From contig NZ_CP072913.1 in assembly GCF_017968885.1 (NCBI RefSeq), positions 682,001 to 746,000 on the forward strand: a DNA stretch of 64,000 nucleotides, written 5' to 3'. Below, in pieces: positions 28,212-37,694 of the stretch. The first letter of the stretch is position 1; each line of letters begins with the position of its first letter. The notes under the pieces were generated by a model. The model saw only the letters and a program-made list of their open reading frames with translations. It had not been told where the DNA came from and did not search any database. Made by a program: the position numbers and the translations under genes. This stretch comes from Pseudomonas sp. Tri1. GTDB taxonomy: Bacteria > Pseudomonadota > Gammaproteobacteria > Pseudomonadales > Pseudomonadaceae.

Positions 28212-31200
28212 ATGCAGGATGCAGAAGTTAGAAGCAGCGACGGCCTGGTAAAGTTCATCAGTCTTTTCAAGTTGTCGGATCTTGAACAGGCGTTGTCGCC
28301 GTATAAAAAAAGCGAACAATACGAGGCGGTCCTCCGTTATTACTTTGCCTGTATCGCTACGCCGGAATCCCACAGGCTGCTCGAACCATTGGGGCTTTTG
28401 AAACAGACGCTGGCCCAGCTATTGGGCAACCGCAGGGTCAAGCGTAGCCAGGACGGGCGTGTGTCTGGTCCCGCCGGGGCTGGTGTGGATCTGGCGCAGA
28501 TATACGACAAAATCGAGCATCACGAAGCACGCCTTCAATTCAGTAGCGAGCAAATGAGAAAGTTGCCAGCGGAGGTGCCCAAGACGTTGCACTTCGTCTG
28601 GCTCGGTGGCGGACTTGGCGACATCCAGCGCGATTATCTCAATGTATGGCGACAGGTATTGGCCCGGCACGGCTATGCCCTGAATCTTTGGTATGACAGT
28701 GATGCGTTACTGGCGTGGCAAACCAATAAGCTTATTGTTGAAGCCGCCAAGGCCGATGTCTTTTTACATGATGTAGATGAGCGTATTGCCGAAGTTGATC
28801 TGGGTGCCCTGTATAACGAACGGGCCATTGTCCTGAAACAACAGATGCAAGCCCATATCAATGCCGCCGTGGCGAAGGGCGGATCAGCCGACGAAGCCCG
28901 GCTGGATTTACTGACCCGCGCCTATGGTCAGGATGCGCAAGTGCTGCGCCAACAGTTGGAACGCAATCGTCGCAGTATCCTGGCCATGGACGGCTTCAAG
29001 TTGCGTGACCTTGCTGCCGGTGCAGTTTCGTTGCAGTTGCAGGATGTCTATGACCGAGAGATGCGGTTGCTGGGCAATATGGCGTCGGCGTCGGATGTCG
29101 TGCGCGCGGAAGTCCTGTTTGCCGAAGGTGGCGGGTATACCGATATCGACCACCTTCCGCCGTTATCGGCAACCCTGGGCGGAGTCGACATCAGCGGTTT
29201 TGGCCATGATGCCCGTCTGGGGACCCTGCAATTACTGCTGAACGAGAATCCCGAATGGATGCCCGGCCGCCAGGCTTCCTCCCGTTATCGCGCGCATATT
29301 CCCGCCGAACATCTGCCAACACTGGAAGCGTTCGCGCGAAGCCGGCCAAGCTTGAGTGAGGTCTTCGAGTTGCCGGCGCAGCGGTCGGCCCGACCTTTCG
29401 CGTTGCGTGCCCTGAGCATGGAACTGTCGTTATCCAATGCATTTCTGATGGCCCATCCGGGCGCCGAGATTCTTCAAAGCGTGATCGACCGTCTGCGCTC
29501 CAACTATGAGTTGGTTGACGCGTCGGTCCAGTTGGCTGCCCAGCGCGATGTCGCATTGAGCGACGTTGCCGGCATGTTGACCCTGGTGGAAGAAGTATTC
29601 GAAAAAAACCATGGGCCGCTGAGCCGCCTGCCGATGGGCGAAGTGCTCAGGGTGATAGCGCGGATATCGGGCGTCGCGACCCACTTCGGCGACGGCATTC
29701 GCTTCGAAAGCGAAGGAACCGTCCATCTGACGGGCCCCGGCGCCATGCGCGACGGCATGGCTGACTACGCGAACGCGCACTTGAGCGCGGCAGTTGCCAA
29801 GACTTTGCACGAGGAGGCTGGCGTTGCCCCCTATCTGACGGTCAATGGCGCCACGGAAGAGGAGCAGGATCACTCCTGGAAAGAGAATGGAAACGATCCC
29901 GAGAAATGGGTCAGCAACGAGCAGGCGCGTTGGCGCGAAGGTCAGTACAAGGCCCGCTACAAGGGCGATATCGCGCAGTTGCTCAAGCATTCGACGATTG
30001 AGTTTCAGCAGGGATGGCCGCTGATCGAAGGGCGTGCGGTGCTGCTGACCGATGTGCTTGAGCGACTGGTCGAGGGGCTCGGCGAGCCATTCATCGAGGC
30101 GATGAGGCAGGGGCATGACGGTGAGATCCGCTTCGAAAAGCCGCTGCCGCTGAGTTTCGATGACCGCGAGCTCATCAAGAGTCAGGCGCCCGACGCGCTT
30201 GTTCCGGTCTTCCTGAGTGACAAAAAAATGCGCGACCAGGGGATCGATGAGGTGCTGAGTGACATCGCCAATGGCTCTCGTCGTTTCATTGAAGCGAGTC
30301 CTTTGCAAAGACTGGCACTGGGCGTGTTGTTGGGGCTGGATTCCCTGGACAACCCACATTTCAATGCGGCCACCAGTGAGCTGGAGAACCTGGCCAATGG
30401 CGTCGCCGAGCAGGGCGTTTCCGGGCGTTACGCGGTCATCGAGCGCCAGTTGTACAAGCGCAAGGCCGCGAGGTTCATGAGTGGCCTGGGGAGTGATCCG
30501 ACGTACGCGTCGATGCCATCCGACAGCGCTCTGGAACTGAAAAGAACCGCCTTGAAGGAGGCGCGGACCCTGTATCAATGGGGGCGGCATGTCGGGCGGA
30601 TCCAGAAGGTGGCCACCCTTGAGCACCGTATCCAGGTCATCGAGCGGTCAGGGCAATTGCTTGATGGGTTCGGGCATAACGGTGTGCAGATGGTTCCCCA
30701 GGATTTGCTGCTCAACCGCGATGGCGAAACGATTGGTGGGCGTTGCTATCCCCTGGCGCTGGTGATGAGTGCGGCACTTGCGCAGGGTGATGCCGCCTCC
30801 GGGCACTTGCGCGAGCGCTTCTTTCTGGCGGTGCTGGAGCCGGGGCAAGACGATTCCCAAGGCTTTCTACAAGCGTTGGAAGAGCTGCGAGACGTACCGA
30901 TGAGTGACGTTGGTCGCACGCTTGGACAGGCTAGCCTCGATCAGGTCACCGCCGCTCTGGAGAAACACGCCGGCCCGCGTACGCTGATGCTCAACTCTGA
31001 CAATCATTCGATGCTGGTGGCCAAGACCGTCAGTGCGGAACGCGCCACCTATCATTTTTTCGACCCCAATTTTGGTTTGTGTAAATTCGAGCAGCCGGAT
31101 GCGTTCCGACGTGGTCTGGAGCATTTTTTCCAGAAAGAGGGCATGGCTCGTTATTACGCCGCCTATGGCAGCGAAGCTCGGCCTGAATTCGATCTGATCG

Positions 31201-34200
31201 ACCTGCAAAGTGAAAAGGTCGCGGCCTGGCAACTCTCCGATGGGTTCACGGTCAAGCACCTGCTGCAACCCGGGGCTTTGTCCGGACCGTCGCAACGCCC
31301 CATCAGGCAGCGGGTGGCCAACGCACGTGGGCAATCGCTGCAAAGCAATCCTCGACTGGGTAGCTGTCTGCTGGCGCTGGATGGCCATTGGTGGGGCCAG
31401 CAGATCGAGCAAGTGACGACCCATCTTCAGCAAGCCAATCAGCTGGCGCCGCACCTTGTGCCGTTGTTCGAAACCCTGGAGGTCATGTCGAACGGGTCGT
31501 ACCGGATGAACCTGATCGATCCGCAAAAGCCTGAGCAGTTGGTACGGATCGTGACCGACGACCATCGACTCTTGCGGATAAAGAACTACCTCTCGGAACG
31601 CTTTTCGGTCCTGGCCAACAGACCTTCCGTGCCGAGCGATCCGACCGAGGTGGGCAGCGTCCACACCCTGAACGCCGGGTTCGCCATACAAGCGCTGATG
31701 AACGCCTTGCGGGGCCGAGAGGGGCCTGAGCGGCCATTGAGCCTGGCGGTCCGGTTGCATGCCTATGTCAATTACGCGCAATTGATGCATGGCAACGTGG
31801 CCGATATCGCCGGCCTGGTCGGCCTGGTTCGGCAGGCACTGGCCCAGGAGAAGCTGATTGCCCATACCGTCGCGCCAGTGGTCAAGGCGGCAGTGGGAAG
31901 CAGTGTGAGCGAAGCGACCGGGGGGTTGCTGCAATTGGCGAATGTCGGGTTCGACATCTACCAGCTGTCGACCACCCAAAACGAAGTCGAGCGCGCTCAG
32001 TTCGGTACCCAACTGGCGTTCGACTCGGCCAGCCTGATGTTGTCGGTGGGCGCCTACGCCGCCGGAGCCACCACCGCTGGAGCAGTGCTGGGCGGTGCTG
32101 CCGTGATGTTGGGTGGGTTGGCAGTGGGGGTGGCGGCGTTGGCCCAGGGTTTTGCCACCATTGCCGAAGAAGCCAAGCAGGTCGGGCTGTTTTTCGATGA
32201 GGTGGCAACCGCCCATCTCCAGCCCTATCGCTCTGATGCCAGCGGTGGTGCGTGGTTGCCGCGTTCATCGCTGATCGTTCATACGCTGGACCTGACCCGC
32301 GCCGAGCTGATGCTGGACAGCCCCAAGTTGTATCCGTTGCGCGATCATTTCGGGGTGCCTACCTTTGATGACGATTACGAGCGGGTGATCGATATCCGTC
32401 GAGAGCTGAATCTGCCAGGTCGAGCCCGATTCACGCCACCGGCAGGCTCGGTCATCGTCCTGCCCTGCACACCGCAAACCTGTTACCGCTACGAGTACAA
32501 GGCCTTACCCTTCGCCGGGCTGCGCCATGACACCGGGTTCGACACGGCCCGGCGCCTGGAGAAAAAGACCGCGCAGGGAGGATGGCTGTTTCTGTTTTCC
32601 TTCTACTCGTTCCCCAGTGACTACATCCTCTATCGCCTGGTCCCGGATTATCGACCGACAGCGATCAAGGTGTTGCTCGATGGCATCGATCGCTCTCTGG
32701 TGGTGCCCGTGCTGCCACCGGCCTGGCACGGAAAAATCACCTATGAGATCCAGGGCGCCGGCAAGCGCTGTGCATTGGTGCTCCATCCCGGTGTGAGCCT
32801 GACCCTCGATGCGACGCGTCCGTTGAACTCGAGTTGGGTGTTGGACGCCCCTTGGGCCCAGGAGAGTGATATCCGGATCGAGCGTTACGCAAGACTGTTC
32901 ATCGGTGACGTCCAGGTGACGCTCAGTGGATCGGGGCGTCATGACGTGCTGCTGCGGATCAGCCAGAACCAAGTATTCAAGATGGAAGCGGGCAAGCTCG
33001 TGGTTGTCGAGCAGGAGGTGCCTGCGAGCATGGATAGGCAGGCCTTGCAGGAGCACTTCAGGACCCTTGCCAGGCAACACCGCCTAGCGATGCCGTATAC
33101 GCCGGTTCATCGTTACCTGGTGCCGTTCGAGAAGCCGGACGAGCCCCGCTACGTCACGGCCTGGTACGACGCCAAGGACGACCGTTTCCTGTTCATTCGC
33201 GATGAGCTGCCGGGCGTCGATGCGGCGGTGCTGGGCGCGGTGGCGGGCGGCTCCTGCTATTTCTACGACCCACAGAACCTGATCATCTGGCAAGCCGACG
33301 CGGTCACCGGGCTGCTGAGCCATCGCTATTGGTTGCGCAGTACAAGGAATGTGACTGCCACCATCCAGCGTGTCGAGGCGGATGCGCAGGGGGTGATTCA
33401 TGTCGTGCAGCACATCACTCGCCAGGATCAGACCCGCGATGTACTGGTGTATGTGATCCATGAAGGGCAACTGCTGCTCAGTTCGGTCACGCGCGATCTG
33501 GATCCGGCGCTGGAATCCATTTTCAGCGCCAGCGAGACATTGGCCGACTGGTCGCAGGTCTTGGGCGGCGAGTACCCCTTTGTCCCGACTGTGGGCACCG
33601 AGGACAGCTTTGCCACCGTCAATTGGCAACCGGCGCCCTTCGTTTCGGTCTGCTGGAAGAGTGAGGCGCAGTTACGGGACATGGCCTGGGTTCGCCACAG
33701 GGACGGCTTGATCGTTCGTCCTTCGTCCAGACGCAACCAGGACCGTGGCTGGCCCGACTCGATCAAGAATATGACTGATTTGACGCTGCTCACGCTGGCG
33801 GACGACCGCGATATGTTCGTGGTTTATGACCGGCTCAGAAAGGAGCTATGCCGCAGGCAGCGAACCTTGGTCGCGGGCAAAGGGCAGTGGTCCAACAGGT
33901 GGTTGCAGTCCGACAGGCTGGAGAATGTGATCGCTGTCGAGAGCGGCTACGTGGCGCTGACATCCGATGGCCGGTTTTTCAACCTGACGAGCCAGGGCGA
34001 CCTCGTGCTGGGCGGCGTGAACGAGGCATGGTTCAAGGATCGGGAGCATTGGTGGTCGGCGTTGGAGTCGCTGGCCCGGCAATACGCGAGCGAGCGCTTT
34101 GCCCTCATCGGCTTGAGCAACTTCAACGACGATGCCAAGTTATGTGCCTGGTATGTCGGCAACCGGCTGTTGCTGGCTGACCTGGGACATGCAAAGGAAG

Positions 34201-35267
34201 TCCGCCTGCTTGGCGCCACCCCGGACGGCGAGGCAGCGTGGTTATTCGATGTGTCGAGCGGCGAGGTCTATCGCCAGGCCTTTATCGATCCGCAGAAACT
34301 GGAGGCGGCTTTTGGCCAGGGTTCACGTTTGCTGCAGGCTGATGCATTGCCGCGTGCGGAGCGTGAGTGGGCGCCCTGGCAGTTTGTCGAGCTGAAGTCT
34401 GAAGGTGTGGGGCTGCGTGGCGTGACATTCGAGGGGGTGGTGCTCGCGTTACGAGACCAGGAGCCGGCCTCGATCACCGGTGTCACTCATGAGTGGGTTG
34501 TCGCTCAGGATGGCCGGGAGCATGAGGGGCTCAGGCAATTGGTGGCCCAGTCGTTCCATAGCGCACTGCTGTCGGTGGAGGAGCCCGGGAACCTGAAGTG
34601 GTTCGTCGCCAGGACCGGACGTGTGATCCGGGTTCCCAGGGCCGCCATTCCGGAGTCCTTCGAGTTGTTGGGAACCCAGCGGCAGACCCAGGTATTACTT
34701 CATGAAAGCAAGAATGGACAGCTGTTGACCTTGCCCGGCACGGGGCAAATGGGACCACTCAGTTATGTCCAGCGTGAAGGTGAGGTGCTGGTTGTCGAGG
34801 GCCAGGAGGTGAAAATCGATGATCTCCTGGCGCTGATGCCGGACGGTGTCACGACCCTGATCCTGCGCATGGGGCAAGGCGCGGTGAGTTACCGGCTGTC
34901 AAAAGCGGCCTGGTTGCGGGTCAAGTCGGTCATCCTCGACTGCCGCCATTCCCTGGGCAACGCGGTGACAATCCCCGGCAAATTGATCTGGGACCTGGAT
35001 GAGCCTGCCCCGTTGTTGCTCAGTCGCGTCCATGAACACCTAGTGATCATTGATCCGGACAGTGGGCACAGTGTGATTGTTCGTGAGGTGTATGCGGCAG
35101 ATATCAACTTGCGCGGGGAAGTCCTGCTCAGTTTTGGCGGGAGTCGGCATTATGCCGTTTCGACCCTGATAGAGCGGTTGGATGCCTTGCCGGACGCCCA
35201 GGGCGGCGTCACGCTCAAGGCGTTGTCGAGCGTGTCGCCTGCGGTGGAAACCAATGAGGTGGGTTGA
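28212..35267 (+). CDS. Lymphostatin (LifA/Efa1)-like giant toxin
   Basis: A 2351-residue protein. Residues 1-117 are helical with no signal peptide. Residues about 118-430 are a TcdA/TcdB-type glycosyltransferase: KTLHFVWLGG at the start, an alpha-helical insert, and the DxD motif D311-I-D313 in EGGGYTDIDHLPP, where metal and UDP-sugar would bind. Residues about 830-960 look like a C58 (YopT-type) papain-like protease: C845 in GGRCYPLAL, H932 in NSDNHSML, D951 in YHFFDPNFG. Residues about 1150-1330 resemble the TcdA/TcdB pore region and carry a long hydrophobic Gly/Ala stretch (SVGAYAAGATTAGAVLGGAA). The remaining 900 residues are beta-rich and unassigned. This domain order is that of lymphostatin, which is longer (about 3200 aa). 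An AGGAG site precedes the ATG. The 200 bases upstream are AT-richer than the flanks. Confidence 0.82.
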   Translation: MQDAEVRSSDGLVKFISLFKLSDLEQALSPYKKSEQYEAVLRYYFACIATPESHRLLEPLGLLKQTLAQLLGNRRVKRSQDGRVSGPAGAGVDLAQIYDKIEHHEARLQFSSEQMRKLPAEVPKTLHFVWLGGGLGDIQRDYLNVWRQVLARHGYALNLWYDSDALLAWQTNKLIVEAAKADVFLHDVDERIAEVDLGALYNERAIVLKQQMQAHINAAVAKGGSADEARLDLLTRAYGQDAQVLRQQLERNRRSILAMDGFKLRDLAAGAVSLQLQDVYDREMRLLGNMASASDVVRAEVLFAEGGGYTDIDHLPPLSATLGGVDISGFGHDARLGTLQLLLNENPEWMPGRQASSRYRAHIPAEHLPTLEAFARSRPSLSEVFELPAQRSARPFALRALSMELSLSNAFLMAHPGAEILQSVIDRLRSNYELVDASVQLAAQRDVALSDVAGMLTLVEEVFEKNHGPLSRLPMGEVLRVIARISGVATHFGDGIRFESEGTVHLTGPGAMRDGMADYANAHLSAAVAKTLHEEAGVAPYLTVNGATEEEQDHSWKENGNDPEKWVSNEQARWREGQYKARYKGDIAQLLKHSTIEFQQGWPLIEGRAVLLTDVLERLVEGLGEPFIEAMRQGHDGEIRFEKPLPLSFDDRELIKSQAPDALVPVFLSDKKMRDQGIDEVLSDIANGSRRFIEASPLQRLALGVLLGLDSLDNPHFNAATSELENLANGVAEQGVSGRYAVIERQLYKRKAARFMSGLGSDPTYASMPSDSALELKRTALKEARTLYQWGRHVGRIQKVATLEHRIQVIERSGQLLDGFGHNGVQMVPQDLLLNRDGETIGGRCYPLALVMSAALAQGDAASGHLRERFFLAVLEPGQDDSQGFLQALEELRDVPMSDVGRTLGQASLDQVTAALEKHAGPRTLMLNSDNHSMLVAKTVSAERATYHFFDPNFGLCKFEQPDAFRRGLEHFFQKEGMARYYAAYGSEARPEFDLIDLQSEKVAAWQLSDGFTVKHLLQPGALSGPSQRPIRQRVANARGQSLQSNPRLGSCLLALDGHWWGQQIEQVTTHLQQANQLAPHLVPLFETLEVMSNGSYRMNLIDPQKPEQLVRIVTDDHRLLRIKNYLSERFSVLANRPSVPSDPTEVGSVHTLNAGFAIQALMNALRGREGPERPLSLAVRLHAYVNYAQLMHGNVADIAGLVGLVRQALAQEKLIAHTVAPVVKAAVGSSVSEATGGLLQLANVGFDIYQLSTTQNEVERAQFGTQLAFDSASLMLSVGAYAAGATTAGAVLGGAAVMLGGLAVGVAALAQGFATIAEEAKQVGLFFDEVATAHLQPYRSDASGGAWLPRSSLIVHTLDLTRAELMLDSPKLYPLRDHFGVPTFDDDYERVIDIRRELNLPGRARFTPPAGSVIVLPCTPQTCYRYEYKALPFAGLRHDTGFDTARRLEKKTAQGGWLFLFSFYSFPSDYILYRLVPDYRPTAIKVLLDGIDRSLVVPVLPPAWHGKITYEIQGAGKRCALVLHPGVSLTLDATRPLNSSWVLDAPWAQESDIRIERYARLFIGDVQVTLSGSGRHDVLLRISQNQVFKMEAGKLVVVEQEVPASMDRQALQEHFRTLARQHRLAMPYTPVHRYLVPFEKPDEPRYVTAWYDAKDDRFLFIRDELPGVDAAVLGAVAGGSCYFYDPQNLIIWQADAVTGLLSHRYWLRSTRNVTATIQRVEADAQGVIHVVQHITRQDQTRDVLVYVIHEGQLLLSSVTRDLDPALESIFSASETLADWSQVLGGEYPFVPTVGTEDSFATVNWQPAPFVSVCWKSEAQLRDMAWVRHRDGLIVRPSSRRNQDRGWPDSIKNMTDLTLLTLADDRDMFVVYDRLRKELCRRQRTLVAGKGQWSNRWLQSDRLENVIAVESGYVALTSDGRFFNLTSQGDLVLGGVNEAWFKDREHWWSALESLARQYASERFALIGLSNFNDDAKLCAWYVGNRLLLADLGHAKEVRLLGATPDGEAAWLFDVSSGEVYRQAFIDPQKLEAAFGQGSRLLQADALPRAEREWAPWQFVELKSEGVGLRGVTFEGVVLALRDQEPASITGVTHEWVVAQDGREHEGLRQLVAQSFHSALLSVEEPGNLKWFVARTGRVIRVPRAAIPESFELLGTQRQTQVLLHESKNGQLLTLPGTGQMGPLSYVQREGEVLVVEGQEVKIDDLLALMPDGVTTLILRMGQGAVSYRLSKAAWLRVKSVILDCRHSLGNAVTIPGKLIWDLDEPAPLLLSRVHEHLVIIDPDSGHSVIVREVYAADINLRGEVLLSFGGSRHYAVSTLIERLDALPDAQGGVTLKALSSVSPAVETNEVG

Positions 35268-35864
35268 TTACGGCACCAGATAGCCTTTGACCCCGGTAAA
35301 GATGATCTGCGCCGCCAGCGCGCAGACAAATAGCCCCATCAGGCGGCTGACGATCTGCAAGCCCTGGTCGCCCAGAATCCGCTCGATGCGGCTGGACAGG
35401 TACAGCACCACGCCAACGGTGAAGCTGGCCAGGGCGATGCTGATGATGGCCATGAGTTTGTCGTCCCAGTGCGGTTGACTCACACCCATCACCAGCAGGG
35501 CGCCGATGGTACCGGGGCCGACGGTCAATGGAATGGTCAGCGGGACGATGGCCACGTCCTGCTGCACGTTGTCGGTCTGGACGGCCGACTTGCCTTGGGC
35601 CATGCCCAGTGCCGAAATGAACAGCACGCTGCCGGCGCCAATGCGAAACGCGTCCACGGTGATGCCGAACACGCTGAAAATCACCCGCCCGAACAGGTAC
35701 AGCAATACGCTGGACACCAGCGTCGCGGTCGCGACCTTCCAGGCCAGGCGGCGTTGTTCCTTGCGTGAGTAGCCGCGAGTCAGGCCGATGAAACACGACA
35801 ACACGAAGAAGGGGCTGTAGAGCACCAACATCTTCAAGTAAACGCTGAACAGCACATGGAGCAT
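35268..35864 (-). CDS. MarC-family integral membrane protein
   Basis: A 198-residue protein with six hydrophobic helices and the MarC/UPF0056 signature (VPLTIPLTVGPGTIGALLVM; FRIGAGSVLFISALGMAQG). The family is conserved but its transport role is unclear. The stop abuts the stop of the convergent toxin gene without spacing. It is separated from the three following plus-strand genes by a 250-base AT-rich gap. Confidence 0.92.
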   Translation of the reverse strand: MLHVLFSVYLKMLVLYSPFFVLSCFIGLTRGYSRKEQRRLAWKVATATLVSSVLLYLFGRVIFSVFGITVDAFRIGAGSVLFISALGMAQGKSAVQTDNVQQDVAIVPLTIPLTVGPGTIGALLVMGVSQPHWDDKLMAIISIALASFTVGVVLYLSSRIERILGDQGLQIVSRLMGLFVCALAAQIIFTGVKGYLVP

Positions 35865-36116
35865 GGTCGAGGCTCACGACGAATGAAATTGGCGTGGAGT
35901 TTATCAGGCGCCGGGGGTGTCTGTCGGCTCGCCGTGAACATGAAATTTTTAAGTGCCGAAAACTTCGCTTTATTGTGGGAAAGCGGAGTGTCGTTGAAAT
36001 ATTAGTGTCGAAGGCATTATGTGTCGTTACAGTTTTGCAGTTGTTGTTCGGGGTGGGTTTGAGTCATGTTGTTCTCGGGGTCCATGGAGGGCCTTAATTA
36101 AATAAGGAATATATCT

Positions 36117-36926
36117 ATGAGTGTTAATTTTGATTCGGTTTTAACCTTGGCTGATCGTCTTGATCGGCTGAATAGTTATGAAATCATGCCGGAAAATGTT
36201 GTTGTTTCTTCGCGCACTGTTGCAATCAATCCTGTCGGGTATAAAGCGGCTGTGGAAAAGCCGGACCGCGCTTCGATTGTCGGGGAAAGTATCCTGGCAT
36301 TCGTCTCGGGAATGACTGAGCAAAATCAGGCGGATATCCAGCATTCCTATCTGTATGCATCGCTGGCGGCGAACAGGGCGTATCCACGGGAAGATCAAGG
36401 TAGAGAGTGGTATCAATTCTTTATGCAAGTCATGCAAGACTGCGGCTGGACGATCCTGCAACGCTATTACGACACAGTCGCGGCATCGGGCAGGAGCTTC
36501 AAGATGGATCAACTGGTGTTGAGGATCCTGGGTTCGGCCGTGGCTGCCGCCGCTGTTCCTGGTCCAACGTCGGCACTGATGCTTAAAGTGGCAGGTGACG
36601 CAATAGCCGCGCTGCAAAGCCGTGACAAGCCACTTCAACTCTTTGATCAAAATATCAGGGAGACCGGTGCGGGCGGTTTTGGTGTGGCGACCTGCCACGA
36701 AACCCCACACGGCGAAGTCATCATGGCATTGGGGGCCGTGCGTTTCATTAATCGGACGAATCAGACAAAAGTCCTGTTTGTGAATTGGGACAGCAGTTCG
36801 GTCGATCTGTATCGCGGTGAATGTCATATGACCATGGTGCCGTCAATTATTAATCGGACCCGCGCCACCATCATTGCAAGGTTGGGTGATCGTGCGCAGA
36901 AAAAGATCGAAGAGTATGAGATTTAA
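36117..36926 (+). CDS. Unrecognised protein, first of three apparent tandem paralogues
   Basis: A 269-residue protein I do not recognise. No signal peptide or clear membrane span; a hydrophobic stretch (ILGSAVAAAAVPGPTSALML) lies near residues 140-160. Residues 54-115 (GESILAFVSGMTEQNQADIQ, SYLYASLAANRAY, EWYQFFMQVMQDCGW) match a block in the two following proteins: S-x-LYA-x-LA near the middle and a W-Y/F ... GW pair. Another shared stretch is GGFGVATCHETPHGEVIM. A good AAGGA site precedes the ATG by 8 bases. The first half is clearly AT-richer than the core genes, which suggests transfer. Confidence 0.75.
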   Translation: MSVNFDSVLTLADRLDRLNSYEIMPENVVVSSRTVAINPVGYKAAVEKPDRASIVGESILAFVSGMTEQNQADIQHSYLYASLAANRAYPREDQGREWYQFFMQVMQDCGWTILQRYYDTVAASGRSFKMDQLVLRILGSAVAAAAVPGPTSALMLKVAGDAIAALQSRDKPLQLFDQNIRETGAGGFGVATCHETPHGEVIMALGAVRFINRTNQTKVLFVNWDSSSVDLYRGECHMTMVPSIINRTRATIIARLGDRAQKKIEEYEI

Positions 36927-36989
36927 CCTCATGTGATCTCTTGGCGACTACGCAGTGGTCGCCATCCCTTAGCGAATCAGGTGATTATA

Positions 36990-37694
36990 ATGAGTGATGA
37001 TTGTTCGGTTTTTATCAATGCCGGAGCTGTTGTCTTGCTGTCAGCCGATATGCTGGAGCAGGAGAAGTGCGATGTAATGAATTCGGTGTTGTTTGCGCAG
37101 TTGGTAGCCAGTAAGAAGTATCCAGCTCTTTCTTCGTCGGGTGAATGGTATGGGGCATACCGGGAAGTATTACAGAACGGTTGGGTGCAAAAGGCGGTAA
37201 CGTGGGACAACTTTACACTCGATACTCCATCAAAATACACCATGATGTCTTGGGTGGAAAAACGACTGGGGGCGTATGTTGGTCAAACAAAAATGACTGA
37301 ATTCACGCGCCTGTTGAATCGTGTCGCTCAATTGCCTTGCGCCTTGCCGGCCATTGAAGGATTGCGCGAGTGGGTTCAGGGCCCCAAATCCCCGGAGCTT
37401 TCGTGCAGGGTCAGGCTGCAAGTCATTCTGGCCCAGCGAGGGCCTGTGCTGAATGTTGTCTGCTTGGAGTTTGACACCAGGCACAGTACCGCTAATCCTC
37501 TTGGGCCACTTTTCTCCACCGATCCGGTACCGGGCACAATTCAACTGCGGTGCTTTCAGGCGAACTTGTCCGATGCGCTCTATGCGCCTGTTCGCGATGC
37601 AATTATCAAGAAACTCGGGGATAAGGCCGCCGGGAACATCTTTGATATTTCCGACGCAGTTGAGCATGGAGTGACGGGGGCTGTGTCTTTATGA
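36990..37694 (+). CDS. Unrecognised protein, second of three apparent tandem paralogues
   Basis: A 234-residue protein starting at the ATG at 36990 (MSDDCSVFINAG), with an AGGTG site before it. The open frame extends 19 codons upstream but has no better start. The conserved block is residues 12-70: VVLLSADMLEQEKCDVMNSV, LFAQLVASKKYPAL, GEWYGAYREVLQNGW. No catalytic motif, signal peptide or membrane helix is obvious. It lies 63 bases after the first paralogue and overlaps the third by 4 bases. Function unknown. Confidence 0.75.
   Translation: MSDDCSVFINAGAVVLLSADMLEQEKCDVMNSVLFAQLVASKKYPALSSSGEWYGAYREVLQNGWVQKAVTWDNFTLDTPSKYTMMSWVEKRLGAYVGQTKMTEFTRLLNRVAQLPCALPAIEGLREWVQGPKSPELSCRVRLQVILAQRGPVLNVVCLEFDTRHSTANPLGPLFSTDPVPGTIQLRCFQANLSDALYAPVRDAIIKKLGDKAAGNIFDISDAVEHGVTGAVSL

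Noticed and set aside
35894..36097. 67-codon frame before the three-gene operon
   Set aside because: No ribosome site, no family resemblance, and AT-rich sequence; more likely leader DNA.
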